62,889 nt of DNA from Eubacterium sp. (GTDB lineage: Bacteria > Bacillota > Clostridia > Peptostreptococcales > Anaerovoracaceae), in assembly GCA_021769965.1 (NCBI GenBank), contig JAETRU010000013.1:1-62889 (forward strand), written 5' to 3'. The notes under the pieces were generated by a model, which was not told the DNA's origin, ran no database searches, and saw only the letters and a program-made list of their open reading frames with translations. Positions 41,678 through 51,289 of this stretch are shown here, in pieces (position 1 is the stretch's first letter; each line of letters begins with the position of its first letter). The translations under genes and the position numbers were made by a program.

Positions 41678-43075
41678 TTATAAATTAAATAATTCTTTCG
41701 CGTTGTAATAGCAGACGTTCTCCACGATAGCTCCCGCTGTCTCCATATCTGGCGGATACAGGCCCTGATCGATCCACTCTCCCATGAGGCCGCAGAGGAT
41801 CCGCCGAAAGTACTCGTGTCTGGTATAGGACAGCAGGCTCCGGGAATCGGTCAGCATACCGACGAAGTTGTCCAGAACGCCGCTTTCCGCAAGGCCTGAC
41901 AACTGATGACGCATACCGGCCAGGTGATCGTTGAACCACCAGGCAGAGCCGTGCTGGACCTTGCCTCTGATCCCTGCCTCATGGAAACAGCCGCAGACCG
42001 TGTCAATCATGGCGTTGTCCGTAGGATCCAGGGAGTAGATGATGGTCTTCGGCAAACATGATTTTATTTCCAAGGCATTCAGCAGGGCAGGCAGTTTTTC
42101 CCCGCACTTGACGCCTGCAATGCAGTCGTAACCGGTATCCGGCCCCAGCTGCTCATACATCAAAGTGTTGTTGTTCCGCTTTGCGCCGTAATGCAGCTGC
42201 ATGACCCAGCCCAGATCTGCGTAGAGCTCTCCCAAATCTAAAAGCAGTCTGGTCTGATAGGCTTCGACTTCATCTGCTGTCAGACCCTCGCCGCGGAGCG
42301 CTTTGACCAGAATTCGATCAGCCTCTTCAGCGTTCACAGGTCTGTACGGGATCCGGTCCAGTCCGTGGTCGCTGGTCCTGCAGCCCATTTCCTGAAAATA
42401 TCTGATGGATTCCTTCAGAACCTGCAGCAGATCCACGTAGGAGGCAATGGGGCAGCCGAATCTTTCTTCCAGTAGGCCTATGTATTTCCCAAAGCCTTCC
42501 GCTGTGATCTTCACGGCTTTGTCCGGCCGGAACGCTGGAAGTACTTTGGTCTTAAAGGAGCTATCTCCCGCCAGCATCTTGTGCCACTTGAGATCGTCCT
42601 CCGGATTGTCGGTGGTACAGATCACCGAAACGCCGGACATAGCGATGATCTCCCTGGCGGACATCTTTTGATCAGCAATAACGCGGTTGCAGTGTTCCCA
42701 GACTTCTTCCGCATTTTTTGACGACAGGACACCGTCATAGTCGAAGTACCGTTTCAGTTCCAGCATAGTCCAATGGTAGAGTGGGTTCCCCGGACATTTC
42801 TCAATGGTCTGAGCCCAGGCCAGAAACTTCTCTTTGTCGCTGCCATCGCCGGTAATATACCTTTCATCTATGCCGCAGCTGCGCATGAGCCGCCACTTGT
42901 AATGGTCGCCAGAGAGCCAGAGCTGGCTGATATTATCAAAGACTTTGTCCTCTGCAATCTCCTGTGGCGACAGATGGCAATGATAGTCGATAATCGGCAT
43001 CGGTTCTGCAAATCCGTGGTACAATCTCTTTGCAGTTTCTGTGGACAGCAGAAAATCATCATGGATAAACTTCAT
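41678..43075 (-). CDS. uxaC: Glucuronate/galacturonate isomerase
   Basis: A 465-residue amidohydrolase-fold isomerase, first step of both uronate branches. DYHCHLSPQEIAED gives the His-x-His metal site; RCDHGLD-type segments (CRTSDHGLDRIPYR), the QLHYGAKRNNN strand and LGPDTGYDCI follow. Start at 43075 (ATG after AAGGAG, six bases). Directly downstream of the ABC transporter genes. Confidence 0.95.
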   Translation of the reverse strand: MKFIHDDFLLSTETAKRLYHGFAEPMPIIDYHCHLSPQEIAEDKVFDNISQLWLSGDHYKWRLMRSCGIDERYITGDGSDKEKFLAWAQTIEKCPGNPLYHWTMLELKRYFDYDGVLSSKNAEEVWEHCNRVIADQKMSAREIIAMSGVSVICTTDNPEDDLKWHKMLAGDSSFKTKVLPAFRPDKAVKITAEGFGKYIGLLEERFGCPIASYVDLLQVLKESIRYFQEMGCRTSDHGLDRIPYRPVNAEEADRILVKALRGEGLTADEVEAYQTRLLLDLGELYADLGWVMQLHYGAKRNNNTLMYEQLGPDTGYDCIAGVKCGEKLPALLNALEIKSCLPKTIIYSLDPTDNAMIDTVCGCFHEAGIRGKVQHGSAWWFNDHLAGMRHQLSGLAESGVLDNFVGMLTDSRSLLSYTRHEYFRRILCGLMGEWIDQGLYPPDMETAGAIVENVCYYNAKELFNL

Positions 43076-43086
43076 CACGCTCTCCT

Positions 43087-43809
43087 TTACAGTACCTTTG
43101 CCAGGAAATCCTGCGTACGCTTATTCTGCGGATGCGCAAACAGTTCTTCCGGCGTATTTTCTTCTATGATCCTGCCTTCATCGATGAACAGCACACGGTC
43201 GCCAACTTCCCTGGCAAAGCCCATCTCGTGGGTCACGACCACCATGGTCATACCAGATGATGCCAGCTCTTTCATAACTGCCAGAACTTCGCCAACCATT
43301 TCAGGGTCCAGCGCCGAAGTTGGTTCATCAAAGAGCATGATATCAGGATCCATAGCCAGCGCCCTTGCAATGGCAACTCTCTGCTTCTGACCGCCGGAAA
43401 GCTGTTGTGGGTAACTGTCCGCTTTTTCCTCCAGACCAACTCGTCTCAGAAGTTCTATGGCTCGCTTCTCTGCCTGCTCCTTTGGCGTCTTTTTTACTGT
43501 CATAGGTGCAACGCACATGTTCCTCATGATATTCATATTGGAGAACAGGTTGAACTGTTGAAAAACCATGCCCATCTTCTGGCGGATTTTATTAACGTTA
43601 GCCTTCTTCCCGGTGATCTCCTCTCCTTCAATGAAAATGGTTCCATCGTTAGGTGTTTCCAGCAGGTTCAGACAGCGAAGGAAAGTACTCTTTCCGGATC
43701 CGCTGGGCCCGATGACTACGACCACTTCACCTTTTTGTATGTCCGTATCAATGCCACGGAGAACCTGATTGCTGCCAAAGCTTTTTTTCAGATTTCTAAC
43801 TTCTATCAT
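43087..43809 (-). CDS. Polar amino acid-type ABC transporter ATPase
   Basis: 240 residues with Walker [11 protein letters not shown]-loop [10 protein letters not shown], signature [15 protein letters not shown], Walker [16 protein letters not shown] and the switch His in [10 protein letters not shown]. Sequence type is the GlnQ/ArtP group. It overlaps the permease gene by 14 bases. In this operon the likely cargo is an acidic or amino sugar derivative rather than a plain amino acid. Confidence 0.95.
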   Translation of the reverse strand: MIEVRNLKKSFGSNQVLRGIDTDIQKGEVVVVIGPSGSGKSTFLRCLNLLETPNDGTIFIEGEEITGKKANVNKIRQKMGMVFQQFNLFSNMNIMRNMCVAPMTVKKTPKEQAEKRAIELLRRVGLEEKADSYPQQLSGGQKQRVAIARALAMDPDIMLFDEPTSALDPEMVGEVLAVMKELASSGMTMVVVTHEMGFAREVGDRVLFIDEGRIIEENTPEELFAHPQNKRTQDFLAKVL

Positions 43810-44455
43810 CACTTGCCTTCAGCCTCCTTTCCAATATGCCGATCAGCTTCATCAAAACATATGAAATTGTAAAATAGATAATTGCTGCTATGATCAACGG
43901 TTCAAATGCCAGCAGGGTATTTCCTCTGATGGTGTCCGTATTGTACATCAGATCATGGATACCGATGATGGACAACATGGATGTATTCTTGGTAACGACG
44001 ATGAACTCATTGCAAAGCGCCGGCAGAATATTTTTGATAGCCTGGGGAATAACCAGAAGCCGCGTCGTATGGAAGTGGCTCAGTCCCAGGGAACGTGCCG
44101 CTTCAATCTGGCCTTTGTCTACAGCCTCAATACCCGCTCTGACGATCTCCGCCACATAGGCGCCGCTGTTGATAGCTAAAGCTGCAATACCCGCGGTAGA
44201 ATCAGCTAAATTGATACCAAAACTGTAAAGGCCAAAGTATACGATATAAATCTGTACCAGGAGCGGCGTTCCTCTGACAAAATTGATATAGGAGACCGCA
44301 ACGCCCCGCAGCACTCTTAACCGGGACAGCTTCATCAGGGCCAGCGCTACGCCCAGGATAATACCAAAGATAACCGCAAAGATTGAAAAAATAATGGTGA
44401 TCTTCAGCCCTTCCACGTAGAATGGCCAATATGTGCTTAAAAACTCGAACTTCAT
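43796..44455 (-). CDS. Polar amino acid-type ABC transporter permease
   Basis: A 219-residue HisMQ-type permease with about five helices and the EAA loop [46 protein letters not shown] is typical. As no second permease is present it should work as a homodimer with the ATPase and binding protein next to it. Confidence 0.95.
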   Translation of the reverse strand: MKFEFLSTYWPFYVEGLKITIIFSIFAVIFGIILGVALALMKLSRLRVLRGVAVSYINFVRGTPLLVQIYIVYFGLYSFGINLADSTAGIAALAINSGAYVAEIVRAGIEAVDKGQIEAARSLGLSHFHTTRLLVIPQAIKNILPALCNEFIVVTKNTSMLSIIGIHDLMYNTDTIRGNTLLAFEPLIIAAIIYFTISYVLMKLIGILERRLKASDDRS

Positions 44456-44532
44456 AATATCCTCTTTTCCGTAAAGATCGGGGGAGCGGCAGATGCCGAC
44501 TCCCCCGCTGCAGTATCGGTTTCAGATTTCGC

Positions 44533-45378
44533 TTAAGCGATATCGTCTATATCCATCAATTCGATGGCATCGTCTTCCCACTTCTGTAAATCGCCGTTTT
44601 CAATAACTCTGGTCAATACTTTGTTAATTACTTCGATTAGATCTTCGTTATTCTCTTTTCTGACCAGTACACAGGAACCAGCGCTCTCTTCATCAGTCAG
44701 CTCATACTGAATTGCAGACAGCTGCAGATCATCGTTGTACTTCTCGTACAGAGAACCTACTACATAATCCATGCAGACACCGTCAATTCTTCCGCTCTGC
44801 AGAGCTGCGATCAGATCAGGAATTTTGCCAAGCACATAAGTGTCAGCATCAGGATAATGAGCAGGGAACGTCTTTTCCTGCTCCGCACCCTTCAGAATAC
44901 CGATGGTCTTACCGGACAGATCGCTGTCAGCTGCTACAGAATCAGCATTGTCTTTTCTCATCAGGATGACCTGTATGGACTTGTGATATGGATTGGTGAA
45001 TGCTGCATTTTCAGCTCTTTCTTCTGTATAAGCCAGTCCTGGCAGGAAATCTACTTTACCAGTGGACAGTGCAGGCAGGAGTCCGTCAAAGGACATGTCT
45101 ACAACTTCAAATTCTACGCCCAGCTCATCTGCAATGGCTTTCCCAAGCTCGATATCGAAACCGACGATCTGATCCTTACCATCAATGGTCTTATGGAATT
45201 CAAATGGCGCATAAGTAGCGTTGACACCCATAACGATCTTGCCTTCTTCCTTGATCTTGGCCATGGTTTCGCCCATTTCACTTTCTTCCGCATCTCCACT
45301 TCCGCCACAGGCAGCCAGTGAGAATATCATAGCGATAACTAATAAGAGCGTGGTTAATTTTGCTAAATTCTTTTTCAT
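44533..45378 (-). CDS. ABC transporter substrate-binding lipoprotein
   Basis: About 281 residues. Signal peptide with lipobox LAAC near residue 24, then a two-lobe family 3 binding fold: GKIVMGVNATYAPFEF, VGFDIELGKAIADELG, MSFDGLLPALSTGKVDF. The amino-acid carboxylate-binding Arg/Asp positions cannot be judged by eye. Start at 45378 with GAGGAGG upstream. Ligand specificity is the key unknown of the operon. Confidence 0.93.
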   Translation of the reverse strand: MKKNLAKLTTLLLVIAMIFSLAACGGSGDAEESEMGETMAKIKEEGKIVMGVNATYAPFEFHKTIDGKDQIVGFDIELGKAIADELGVEFEVVDMSFDGLLPALSTGKVDFLPGLAYTEERAENAAFTNPYHKSIQVILMRKDNADSVAADSDLSGKTIGILKGAEQEKTFPAHYPDADTYVLGKIPDLIAALQSGRIDGVCMDYVVGSLYEKYNDDLQLSAIQYELTDEESAGSCVLVRKENNEDLIEVINKVLTRVIENGDLQKWEDDAIELMDIDDIA

Positions 45379-45397
45379 TTTCTGTTCCTCCTCTAAA

Positions 45398-46141
45398 CTA
45401 TTCTTCTGAACCAGGGTAACCATCCCTGCCTACCGGGAATCCCTCTGAAGCGAATTTGATCCAGAGATAATGGATGCCGCCATCGCCAACAGGTTTCGCA
45501 CTGCTGCTGGCGCCTTTAGGAATGAAGTAAACATCTCCGGCCTTCGCATCGCCTTCTTTTCCATCAACGGTGTATTTAAAGTGTGATCCTGGTAGTACGT
45601 AGTTCCACTGCTGCAGGTGTTCGTTGACATGTTCTCCTACAAAAGCGCCTTCGCCCTGTCCGTCATCCATGCCCACAAACCATCTGCCAAAGGCAGTATC
45701 CAGCACCAGTCTGCGGCTCTCAATGGTGGAGCCCAATTTGCCGGTATAATACTCAGTAAATCTGAAACACTGAGATTTGCCTCTCATATTTGGCAGAATA
45801 ATGTGGTAATCAATGAATTCTTTCTCGTCATAGGCGTTCATAACACCTATGATGTGCACGAAAGTGAGATCCTCTTCCCCTGCCTCGATCCAGAAGTTCT
45901 CTTTTTTATAGTTAGGTATAAAGATTCCCTGTTCTTCGATGTTCCATGCCCTATTCTTCGTCGCCACATAACCTGTCGCGTTTACAAAGAAAAACATCTG
46001 CATTCTGTCGTCAAGTCCCAGAAGTTCAGGCTCGTATCTGCACCCCGCCTTCAGGGTGCATTCATACAGGGTCAGATCAGGATGGGTACCTGCTGCCAGC
46101 TCACGTCTTTCTAATCCCTCAACTTTTTTCATCTCTGCCAT
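45398..46141 (-). CDS. Bicupin 1, with a degraded metal site
   Basis: A 247-residue two-cupin protein related to the next gene and to 48477-49229. In the C-terminal cupin the motif GEHVNEHLQQW replaces the GQHTHPxLEQW of its paralogues and PKGASSS replaces PHGTSHG, so only one of the usual metal ligands remains. Its ATG follows the bicupin 2 stop directly. It may be a non-catalytic partner or have a different activity. Bicupins of this kind include uronate isomerases such as KduI-like proteins, but I do not assign that activity. Confidence 0.75.
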   Translation of the reverse strand: MAEMKKVEGLERRELAAGTHPDLTLYECTLKAGCRYEPELLGLDDRMQMFFFVNATGYVATKNRAWNIEEQGIFIPNYKKENFWIEAGEEDLTFVHIIGVMNAYDEKEFIDYHIILPNMRGKSQCFRFTEYYTGKLGSTIESRRLVLDTAFGRWFVGMDDGQGEGAFVGEHVNEHLQQWNYVLPGSHFKYTVDGKEGDAKAGDVYFIPKGASSSAKPVGDGGIHYLWIKFASEGFPVGRDGYPGSEE

Positions 46142-46882
46142 TTATATTTCCTCCCATGCTCTGTTTAATTCAAACCATACATAATTGATATATCCGTCCT
46201 CCGTGCACTCTGAACCGTGAGATGTACCGTGAGGGGTAAAAGATACGTCGCCCTCACACACCGGGATCTTATTTCCGCCTGCCACATAGGTGAAATCCGA
46301 TCCGTCGATCATGAAGTACCACTGCTCCAGGGTCGGGTGGGTATGCTGTCCAATGAAATCCGGACCTGCACCGATGTTCCAGCCCATGGTATACCTTCCT
46401 AGATGGCGGCCGGCTACAATGCTGTGAGACACCACCTTGGAGCCTGACTCCTGAGTAAACCGCTCTGTATATTCAATGGATTCCCGCAGTCTGACAAAAC
46501 GTGGCAGCACGTACTGGCAGTTTGCCATCTGCCTGTGGTCGATCTCCGTCATCGGTCCTGTGATGCGGATAAAGTACAGATCCTCTTCACCTGCGATGAT
46601 CGTCACCTTTTCTCTGTCGAAGTCGGGAACGAAAACCGCCTGATCGTCGATGGCGTAGATCCTGGTTCCGCTTTTAACCACGCCTGATCTGCTGGTGAAG
46701 AACAAAAGCTGCATCTTCTCGTCTTCTGCGTAGACCTCCATGTCCCGTGCCTGACCTGCTTTCAGGCAGCACTTGCAGATCCGGATACCCGGACAGGTCC
46801 CCGCAAGAATCTCGGTTTCAGCGTAACCGCCGGCAAAATCGTACCGTATCTCGTCCGCTTTGATAATCTTGATTTTCTGCAT
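46142..46882 (-). CDS. Bicupin 2, complete metal site
   Basis: A 246-residue two-cupin protein. The second cupin holds GQHTHPTLEQWYF (His-x-His, Glu) and TPHGTSHGS (His), the standard four-ligand metal set. About 60% identical by eye to bicupin 3. Likely a sugar-acid isomerase or epimerase preparing the transported substrate for uxaC or a later step; the reaction is unknown. Confidence 0.78.
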   Translation of the reverse strand: MQKIKIIKADEIRYDFAGGYAETEILAGTCPGIRICKCCLKAGQARDMEVYAEDEKMQLLFFTSRSGVVKSGTRIYAIDDQAVFVPDFDREKVTIIAGEEDLYFIRITGPMTEIDHRQMANCQYVLPRFVRLRESIEYTERFTQESGSKVVSHSIVAGRHLGRYTMGWNIGAGPDFIGQHTHPTLEQWYFMIDGSDFTYVAGGNKIPVCEGDVSFTPHGTSHGSECTEDGYINYVWFELNRAWEEI

Positions 46883-46900
46883 CTCTCTTTCCTTTCTGTA

Positions 46901-47731
46901 TTATATATATTTTGATAGAATCTCCATGCTCTGCCTGTCCGCAGCTGCCGGATCGTCATAATACTGTCTTGCAGTGATTTCCAGTCCCAATAGGCCGCTG
47001 TAACCGTAGTCCTTTAAGATCTGCAGCCACTCTTCCAGAGGCTGCGTTCCGTCGCCCCATACCAGATGGCCATAAGGAGTTCCATCGATAAAGTGAGTGT
47101 TGACGATATTGCTGCCAAAGGTTTCAAACCACTGCTTCGGCGTCTCTTCAGCCACACCCATGGCCGTAGTGTCGATCATGATCTTCAGCGCCGGATGATG
47201 AATCTCATCATAGAGTCTCTTCGTATTTTCCAGATTCCATGCCAGCTGAGATTCCGCCCGCCGCAGGGACTCCATGGTGAGCACCACGCCTTCTCGCTGT
47301 GCCGCGTCGCACAGTCTGGCGATCATCTCTTTGGAACGCTCCCAGGCTGTCTCAAAGGGTTCATCCCAATATCCCCAGCCTGAATTCATGGAGACCATGT
47401 CGGCCCCCAGCTCTGCCGCGGCCTTGATGCCGCCCAGATAATACTGGTACACCCGTTCCCGGTGCGAAGTCGGCTGCATGCCCATCTGGTAACCGTAGGT
47501 ACCGCTGGACGGCGTGAAACATTTAATCTTCAGGCCCCGCTTCTCCGCCTTTCTGCGGATCTGGGCGCAGTCGCTGTATGACAGATAGTCCAGGTAAAAA
47601 TGCGGCGCGCCGCCCCAGAGTGCTACGGTCTCATAGCCGTTTCGCTCCATGGTGTCCAGAAAAAAGTCTAAAGAATAGTTATAGTAATGGCAGTTCATGC
47701 CTGCGATCTGTTCATGTCTGATCAACCCCAT
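46901..47731 (-). CDS. Sugar isomerase/epimerase-type TIM-barrel protein, intact site
   Basis: A 276-residue AP-endonuclease-2/xylose isomerase-like barrel. Metal ligands expected in this family are seen: Glu in LTMESLRR, Asp in IMIDTTAM, His in NTHFIDG and Glu in LGLEITAR. It overlaps the preceding gene by ten bases. Probably epimerises or isomerises a keto sugar or sugar acid. Paralogue of the next gene, which has lost these ligands. Confidence 0.85.
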   Translation of the reverse strand: MGLIRHEQIAGMNCHYYNYSLDFFLDTMERNGYETVALWGGAPHFYLDYLSYSDCAQIRRKAEKRGLKIKCFTPSSGTYGYQMGMQPTSHRERVYQYYLGGIKAAAELGADMVSMNSGWGYWDEPFETAWERSKEMIARLCDAAQREGVVLTMESLRRAESQLAWNLENTKRLYDEIHHPALKIMIDTTAMGVAEETPKQWFETFGSNIVNTHFIDGTPYGHLVWGDGTQPLEEWLQILKDYGYSGLLGLEITARQYYDDPAAADRQSMEILSKYI

Positions 47732-48480
47732 CGGTTCACCTCTCTTTTCGCCAGGCGATCCAGTGCATACGGTCTCTCCAGGTATGTTTCGCCTGGATCA
47801 AACAGGATCACATCGCCATCAAAGGACACTTCGCTCAGTTCCCGCGGTTCCGCCGTTCTGACGTAAGCAATGCGCTCCTCAAATACGGTCTCCCATTGGT
47901 TCAGGTATTCTCCTGCAGCTTTCAGCGCCTCACAGCTTACGCCGATCAAAAGCCGCTTATCGCTGATCATCGCGTCCAGTTGCCGCATCTGGCTTAAGTC
48001 CGTGATAAAGCCCTGATATGCAGCCTCTTCTGCTTCCAAGGCGATAGTGACCGCCCTTTCCGCGCCATACTCGATCAGTTCACCTAGATTCTCCGCGCAC
48101 CGTTTCAGGATAAGCTTCTGATCATGGTCGCGAAATCCACACGTCAGACTTGTGTCCAGTCTTTCCGCGCCGATCTTTGCCGCGTAGTCGATACACCTTT
48201 TATAGGCTTCAAGGCTTTTGGAATTCCACCCGTCATCCAGATAACAGAGACCGTATCGGAAGGACAAGGTCTCCGGATGAACGGCTTTGATCCTCAGGCC
48301 ATACTTTTGGGCAAGGTTCGGAATACTGCTGAAGTCGTCGATAGTCTGACCATCGATGAAGATGTGCGGCGTACCCAGATACAGTTCTGCTAGTTGAAAG
48401 CCTGCCTCTTTACTGTTTCGGAAAAAGGTCTCTGTATCGTAGTAAAAGTAATGCACATTAGAGCAGAGAAAATTTCTCAT
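47722..48480 (-). CDS. TIM-barrel isomerase-like protein, ligands lost
   Basis: A 252-residue homologue of the 46901 gene. It keeps Glu in IALEAEE but the Asp, His and final Glu positions read GVSCEAL, YVRTAEP and ILFDPGE, so the metal site is not the usual one. Translation is coupled to bicupin 3 by an ATGA overlap. A partner subunit or regulatory role, or a changed chemistry, is possible. Confidence 0.75.
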   Translation of the reverse strand: MRNFLCSNVHYFYYDTETFFRNSKEAGFQLAELYLGTPHIFIDGQTIDDFSSIPNLAQKYGLRIKAVHPETLSFRYGLCYLDDGWNSKSLEAYKRCIDYAAKIGAERLDTSLTCGFRDHDQKLILKRCAENLGELIEYGAERAVTIALEAEEAAYQGFITDLSQMRQLDAMISDKRLLIGVSCEALKAAGEYLNQWETVFEERIAYVRTAEPRELSEVSFDGDVILFDPGETYLERPYALDRLAKREVNRWG

Positions 48481-49229
48481 ATCTCATCCCATGCCCGGTT
48501 CAGCTCAAACCACAGGTAGTTGATGAATCCATCCTCTCTGCAGGTAGACCCATGAGATGTACCGTGAGGCGTAAAGGAAACGTCTCCTTCCTTGACATCA
48601 ATTTGGGTATTTCCCGCGTCATAGGTGAAATCAGCTCCCTGCAGCATAAAGTACCACTGCTCCAGAGACGGATGGGTGTGCTGCCCGACAAAGTCCGGTC
48701 CCTGGCCGATGACCCATCCCATAGTGTATCTTCCAAGATGGCGTCCGGCGATGATGCTGTGCTGCTTTACTTTTGCTCCGGATTCCTGGGTAAATCTTTC
48801 CGTATATTGGATCGCTTCACTGAAGCGGACAAATCTCGGCAGGACATATTGACAGTGATCCATCTGCCGGCGGTCTGTATCGTTCATCGGACCAACGATG
48901 TGGATCATCTCCAGATCTGCATCACCTGCCGTGATGACCAGTTCCTCCCGATCAAAGTCCGGAATAAAGACGCTTTGTTCATCGATAGCAAAGAGCTGAC
49001 TGCCGGACTGCACCATGCCGCAGCCTGCGGTAAAAACAAAGATCTGCATCTTGTCCATTCTGCTGTAGACCGGAAAACTCCGCTGATGTCCTGCCTGCAG
49101 GGTACACAGATTCAGGTCTACGTCCGGGCAGGTCTCTGCCAGGATCCTGGATACACTGAAACCTTCCTGAAAGGAATGTTTCAGCTCTTCATGATTGAAA
49201 ATCGAAATTTTACTCATTTCCTCCTCCAT
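48477..49229 (-). CDS. Bicupin 3, complete metal site, first gene of the operon
   Basis: A 250-residue two-cupin protein, close paralogue of bicupin 2: GQHTHPSLEQWYF and TPHGTSHGS are kept. AAAGGAG precedes the start. It opens the long uronate operon divergently from the GntR gene; the 140-base gap holds TGATATATCA (49283-49292), a palindrome that may be the regulator site. Confidence 0.78.
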   Translation of the reverse strand: MEEEMSKISIFNHEELKHSFQEGFSVSRILAETCPDVDLNLCTLQAGHQRSFPVYSRMDKMQIFVFTAGCGMVQSGSQLFAIDEQSVFIPDFDREELVITAGDADLEMIHIVGPMNDTDRRQMDHCQYVLPRFVRFSEAIQYTERFTQESGAKVKQHSIIAGRHLGRYTMGWVIGQGPDFVGQHTHPSLEQWYFMLQGADFTYDAGNTQIDVKEGDVSFTPHGTSHGSTCREDGFINYLWFELNRAWDEI

Positions 49230-49282
49230 TCTATCTCCTTTATTATTTTTGATTAGTTTTAATGCAACATTTAATATATCTC

Positions 49283-49292
49283 TGATATATCA
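49283..49292. promoter_or_regulatory. Palindrome in the divergent GntR/operon spacer
   Basis: TGATATATCA is a perfect ten-base palindrome between the bicupin 3 start and the GntR gene start, in the right place for a FadR-type operator acting on both. Short, so low certainty. Confidence 0.4.
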
Positions 49293-49368
49293 ATCGAATT
49301 GCGATTTATCCTCCCAAAATATGTTAAAATATATTACAAATATTTCATCTACACAAGGAGGCTCTCTC

Positions 49369-50025
49369 ATGCATCAAAATGGACTTTCTGATTTGGCTTA
49401 CTGCCAAATCAAAACCATGATTCTTCACAATCAACTGAAGCCCGGCCAACTAGTAAGAGAATCCGAGCTTCAGGAAATGGTCGGTATCGGCCGAACTCCT
49501 GTCAGGGAAGCTCTGCTGCGTCTGGCTGACAACGAGCTGGTCAGCATCCATCCCAGAAAAGGAATCGAGATCGCCAAAATCTCTCCCAAGTCAATCCATG
49601 ATATCTTTTCGGCACGCGTTCTCATAGAGCCTTCGATCCTGAAGGATTATCATCAGAACATCCCACAGAGCGATCTGATTCATCTTCGGGATCGTTTCGC
49701 TAAACTGAATGCACTGGATGCGCTCAGCCATGAATCTGCTTTAGCCCTTGCTGAACTGGATGATCAGTTCCACCTGATGATCGTATCCGCTATGCACAAT
49801 CAGTATGCCACCCGAATGATGAATCTCTTTGTCGATAAGCTGACAATCATTCGCGCCGCCGTCAGTGTTTATGATAAATGCAGGTGGGTTGCCAGCAATC
49901 AGGAACACTTGCAGATCATCGACGCGATCCTGCAGCAGGATATCCCTGCTGCCTGCAGACACCTTCGTCAGCATCTCGACACCTCGTACAATGAGGCGGT
50001 CAAAACGCTGATGCTGATGGAATAG
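49369..50025 (+). CDS. GntR family (FadR-type, FCD domain) regulator
   Basis: About 218 residues: winged helix (LKPGQLVRESELQEMVGIGRTPVREALLRL, residues 24-53) and a helical FCD ligand domain with metal-type residues (Asp and His in ELDDQFHLMI, HLQIIDAI, HLRQHL). Start at 49369 has AAGGAGG seven bases upstream. ExuR/UxuR-type regulators of uronate genes belong to this family, so a uronate or KDG effector is likely. Confidence 0.9.
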   Translation: MHQNGLSDLAYCQIKTMILHNQLKPGQLVRESELQEMVGIGRTPVREALLRLADNELVSIHPRKGIEIAKISPKSIHDIFSARVLIEPSILKDYHQNIPQSDLIHLRDRFAKLNALDALSHESALALAELDDQFHLMIVSAMHNQYATRMMNLFVDKLTIIRAAVSVYDKCRWVASNQEHLQIIDAILQQDIPAACRHLRQHLDTSYNEAVKTLMLME

Positions 50026-50033
50026 CGTCCAGA

Positions 50034-51068
50034 CTACATATTCTCTTTGGTCGTGCCCCTTTGGATATACTCTGTGGCAAGAATCGTCTTATGTGAAGCT
50101 TTCTGACCATCCAGTACCCGCATAAGGGTTGCTACTGTATTGACGCAGATGATCTCGCACTTGTTGTCTATGGAAGACAGCTCCGGCTCACAGCAGATGG
50201 AAAGCACAGAGTTGTTACAGCCGATGATGGACAGCTCCTCTGGAACCGTTAGTGAGGCTGCTTTGGCAAACTTCAAGGCTCCGATGGCGAGCTCGTCATC
50301 GCTGGCGAGAATCCCGTCAAAACGGTTTCCTTCGCCATAATATTGAATCAGGTCTTCTTTGATCTGTTCCATCTTGCCGTTGCTCTGCAGCACCAGCTCC
50401 GGCCGAAATACTTTGCCTCTGTCAGACAGGGCGTCTGTATAACCCTTCTGCTTCTGACTTTGGCTATAGGTCGCTTCTCTATAGAGAAACAGGATGTCCT
50501 GACATCCTGAATCCAGTAAATTGCCTACAGCCTCATAGTACGCGCTGTAGTCATCTGAGAGATTGCAGTAAATATGATCCCCTTTCAGATAGCCGTTGAC
50601 CATCATCAAGGGGATGTTAACGGAGGCATCTACCATATACTGATTTTTTTCCGGGGTATTCTCTATATAGTGGGATCCGACCAGAATGACCGCGTCTACT
50701 CTGCGGGCTTCCATGGCCTTCATGCATGCCGCTTTTCTCTCGTGATCATAGCCGGTGCAGTTGAGGATCGTATCAAATCCATTCTGCCGCAGCTCCCGTT
50801 CCAGATAGGAAACCGCGTTTGCCAGATAGAGGTCGGCTACGTCGGCACAGAGAATACCGATGGTCCGCATGGATCCGGTGCCTAAGCCTCTTGCAAAGGC
50901 GTTGGGCTCGTACCCGCATTCCTCAATGATCTGCAGCACCCGTTCCTTGGTCTTTATGCTGACCTTGGGGCTGTCATTGAGGACCCGGGACACGGTGGCG
51001 ATGGATACGCCAGCTCTTCTGGATATATCATAAATCGTTTTTTGTTTGGTTCTTTCTTTTTCCTGCAT
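50034..51068 (-). CDS. LacI family transcriptional regulator
   Basis: A 344-residue repressor: N-terminal helix-turn-helix and hinge (TIYDISRRAGVSIATVSRVLNDSPKVS, about residues 11-37) and a periplasmic-binding-like effector domain (residues 65-330). Convergent with the GntR gene. Two LacI-type operators, one right before its start codon, suggest autoregulation. It probably responds to a uronate or a transported sugar derivative. Confidence 0.93.
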   Translation of the reverse strand: MQEKERTKQKTIYDISRRAGVSIATVSRVLNDSPKVSIKTKERVLQIIEECGYEPNAFARGLGTGSMRTIGILCADVADLYLANAVSYLERELRQNGFDTILNCTGYDHERKAACMKAMEARRVDAVILVGSHYIENTPEKNQYMVDASVNIPLMMVNGYLKGDHIYCNLSDDYSAYYEAVGNLLDSGCQDILFLYREATYSQSQKQKGYTDALSDRGKVFRPELVLQSNGKMEQIKEDLIQYYGEGNRFDGILASDDELAIGALKFAKAASLTVPEELSIIGCNNSVLSICCEPELSSIDNKCEIICVNTVATLMRVLDGQKASHKTILATEYIQRGTTKENM

Positions 51069-51069
51069 A

Positions 51070-51279
51070 TGTAAGCGCTTTCACTCCTTTTCATGTGCCT
51101 ATTATAATCCTCTGATAATCTTTTGTCAATAGATGCCTGCGAAATTTTCCGAACTTTTTTGAAAGTCAAAATTTATTGTTGATTTTTAGCCATTTTTAAA
51201 TATACAGTTTATCCTTAACTTTAATTTAAATCAAGTTTTCTATTACGTATCAACTCTATTTTTCGTGTAATCGCTTTCA
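51070..51279. promoter_or_regulatory. Two LacI/CcpA-type operators
   Basis: TGTAAGCGCTTTCA (51070-51083) and TGTAATCGCTTTCA (51266-51279) both fit the cre/LacI operator pattern. The first lies between the ribosome binding site and start of the LacI gene, which also makes its start context unusual (GGAG about 15 bases away). Confidence 0.65.
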
Positions 51280-51289
51280 TTTCTTCCGA

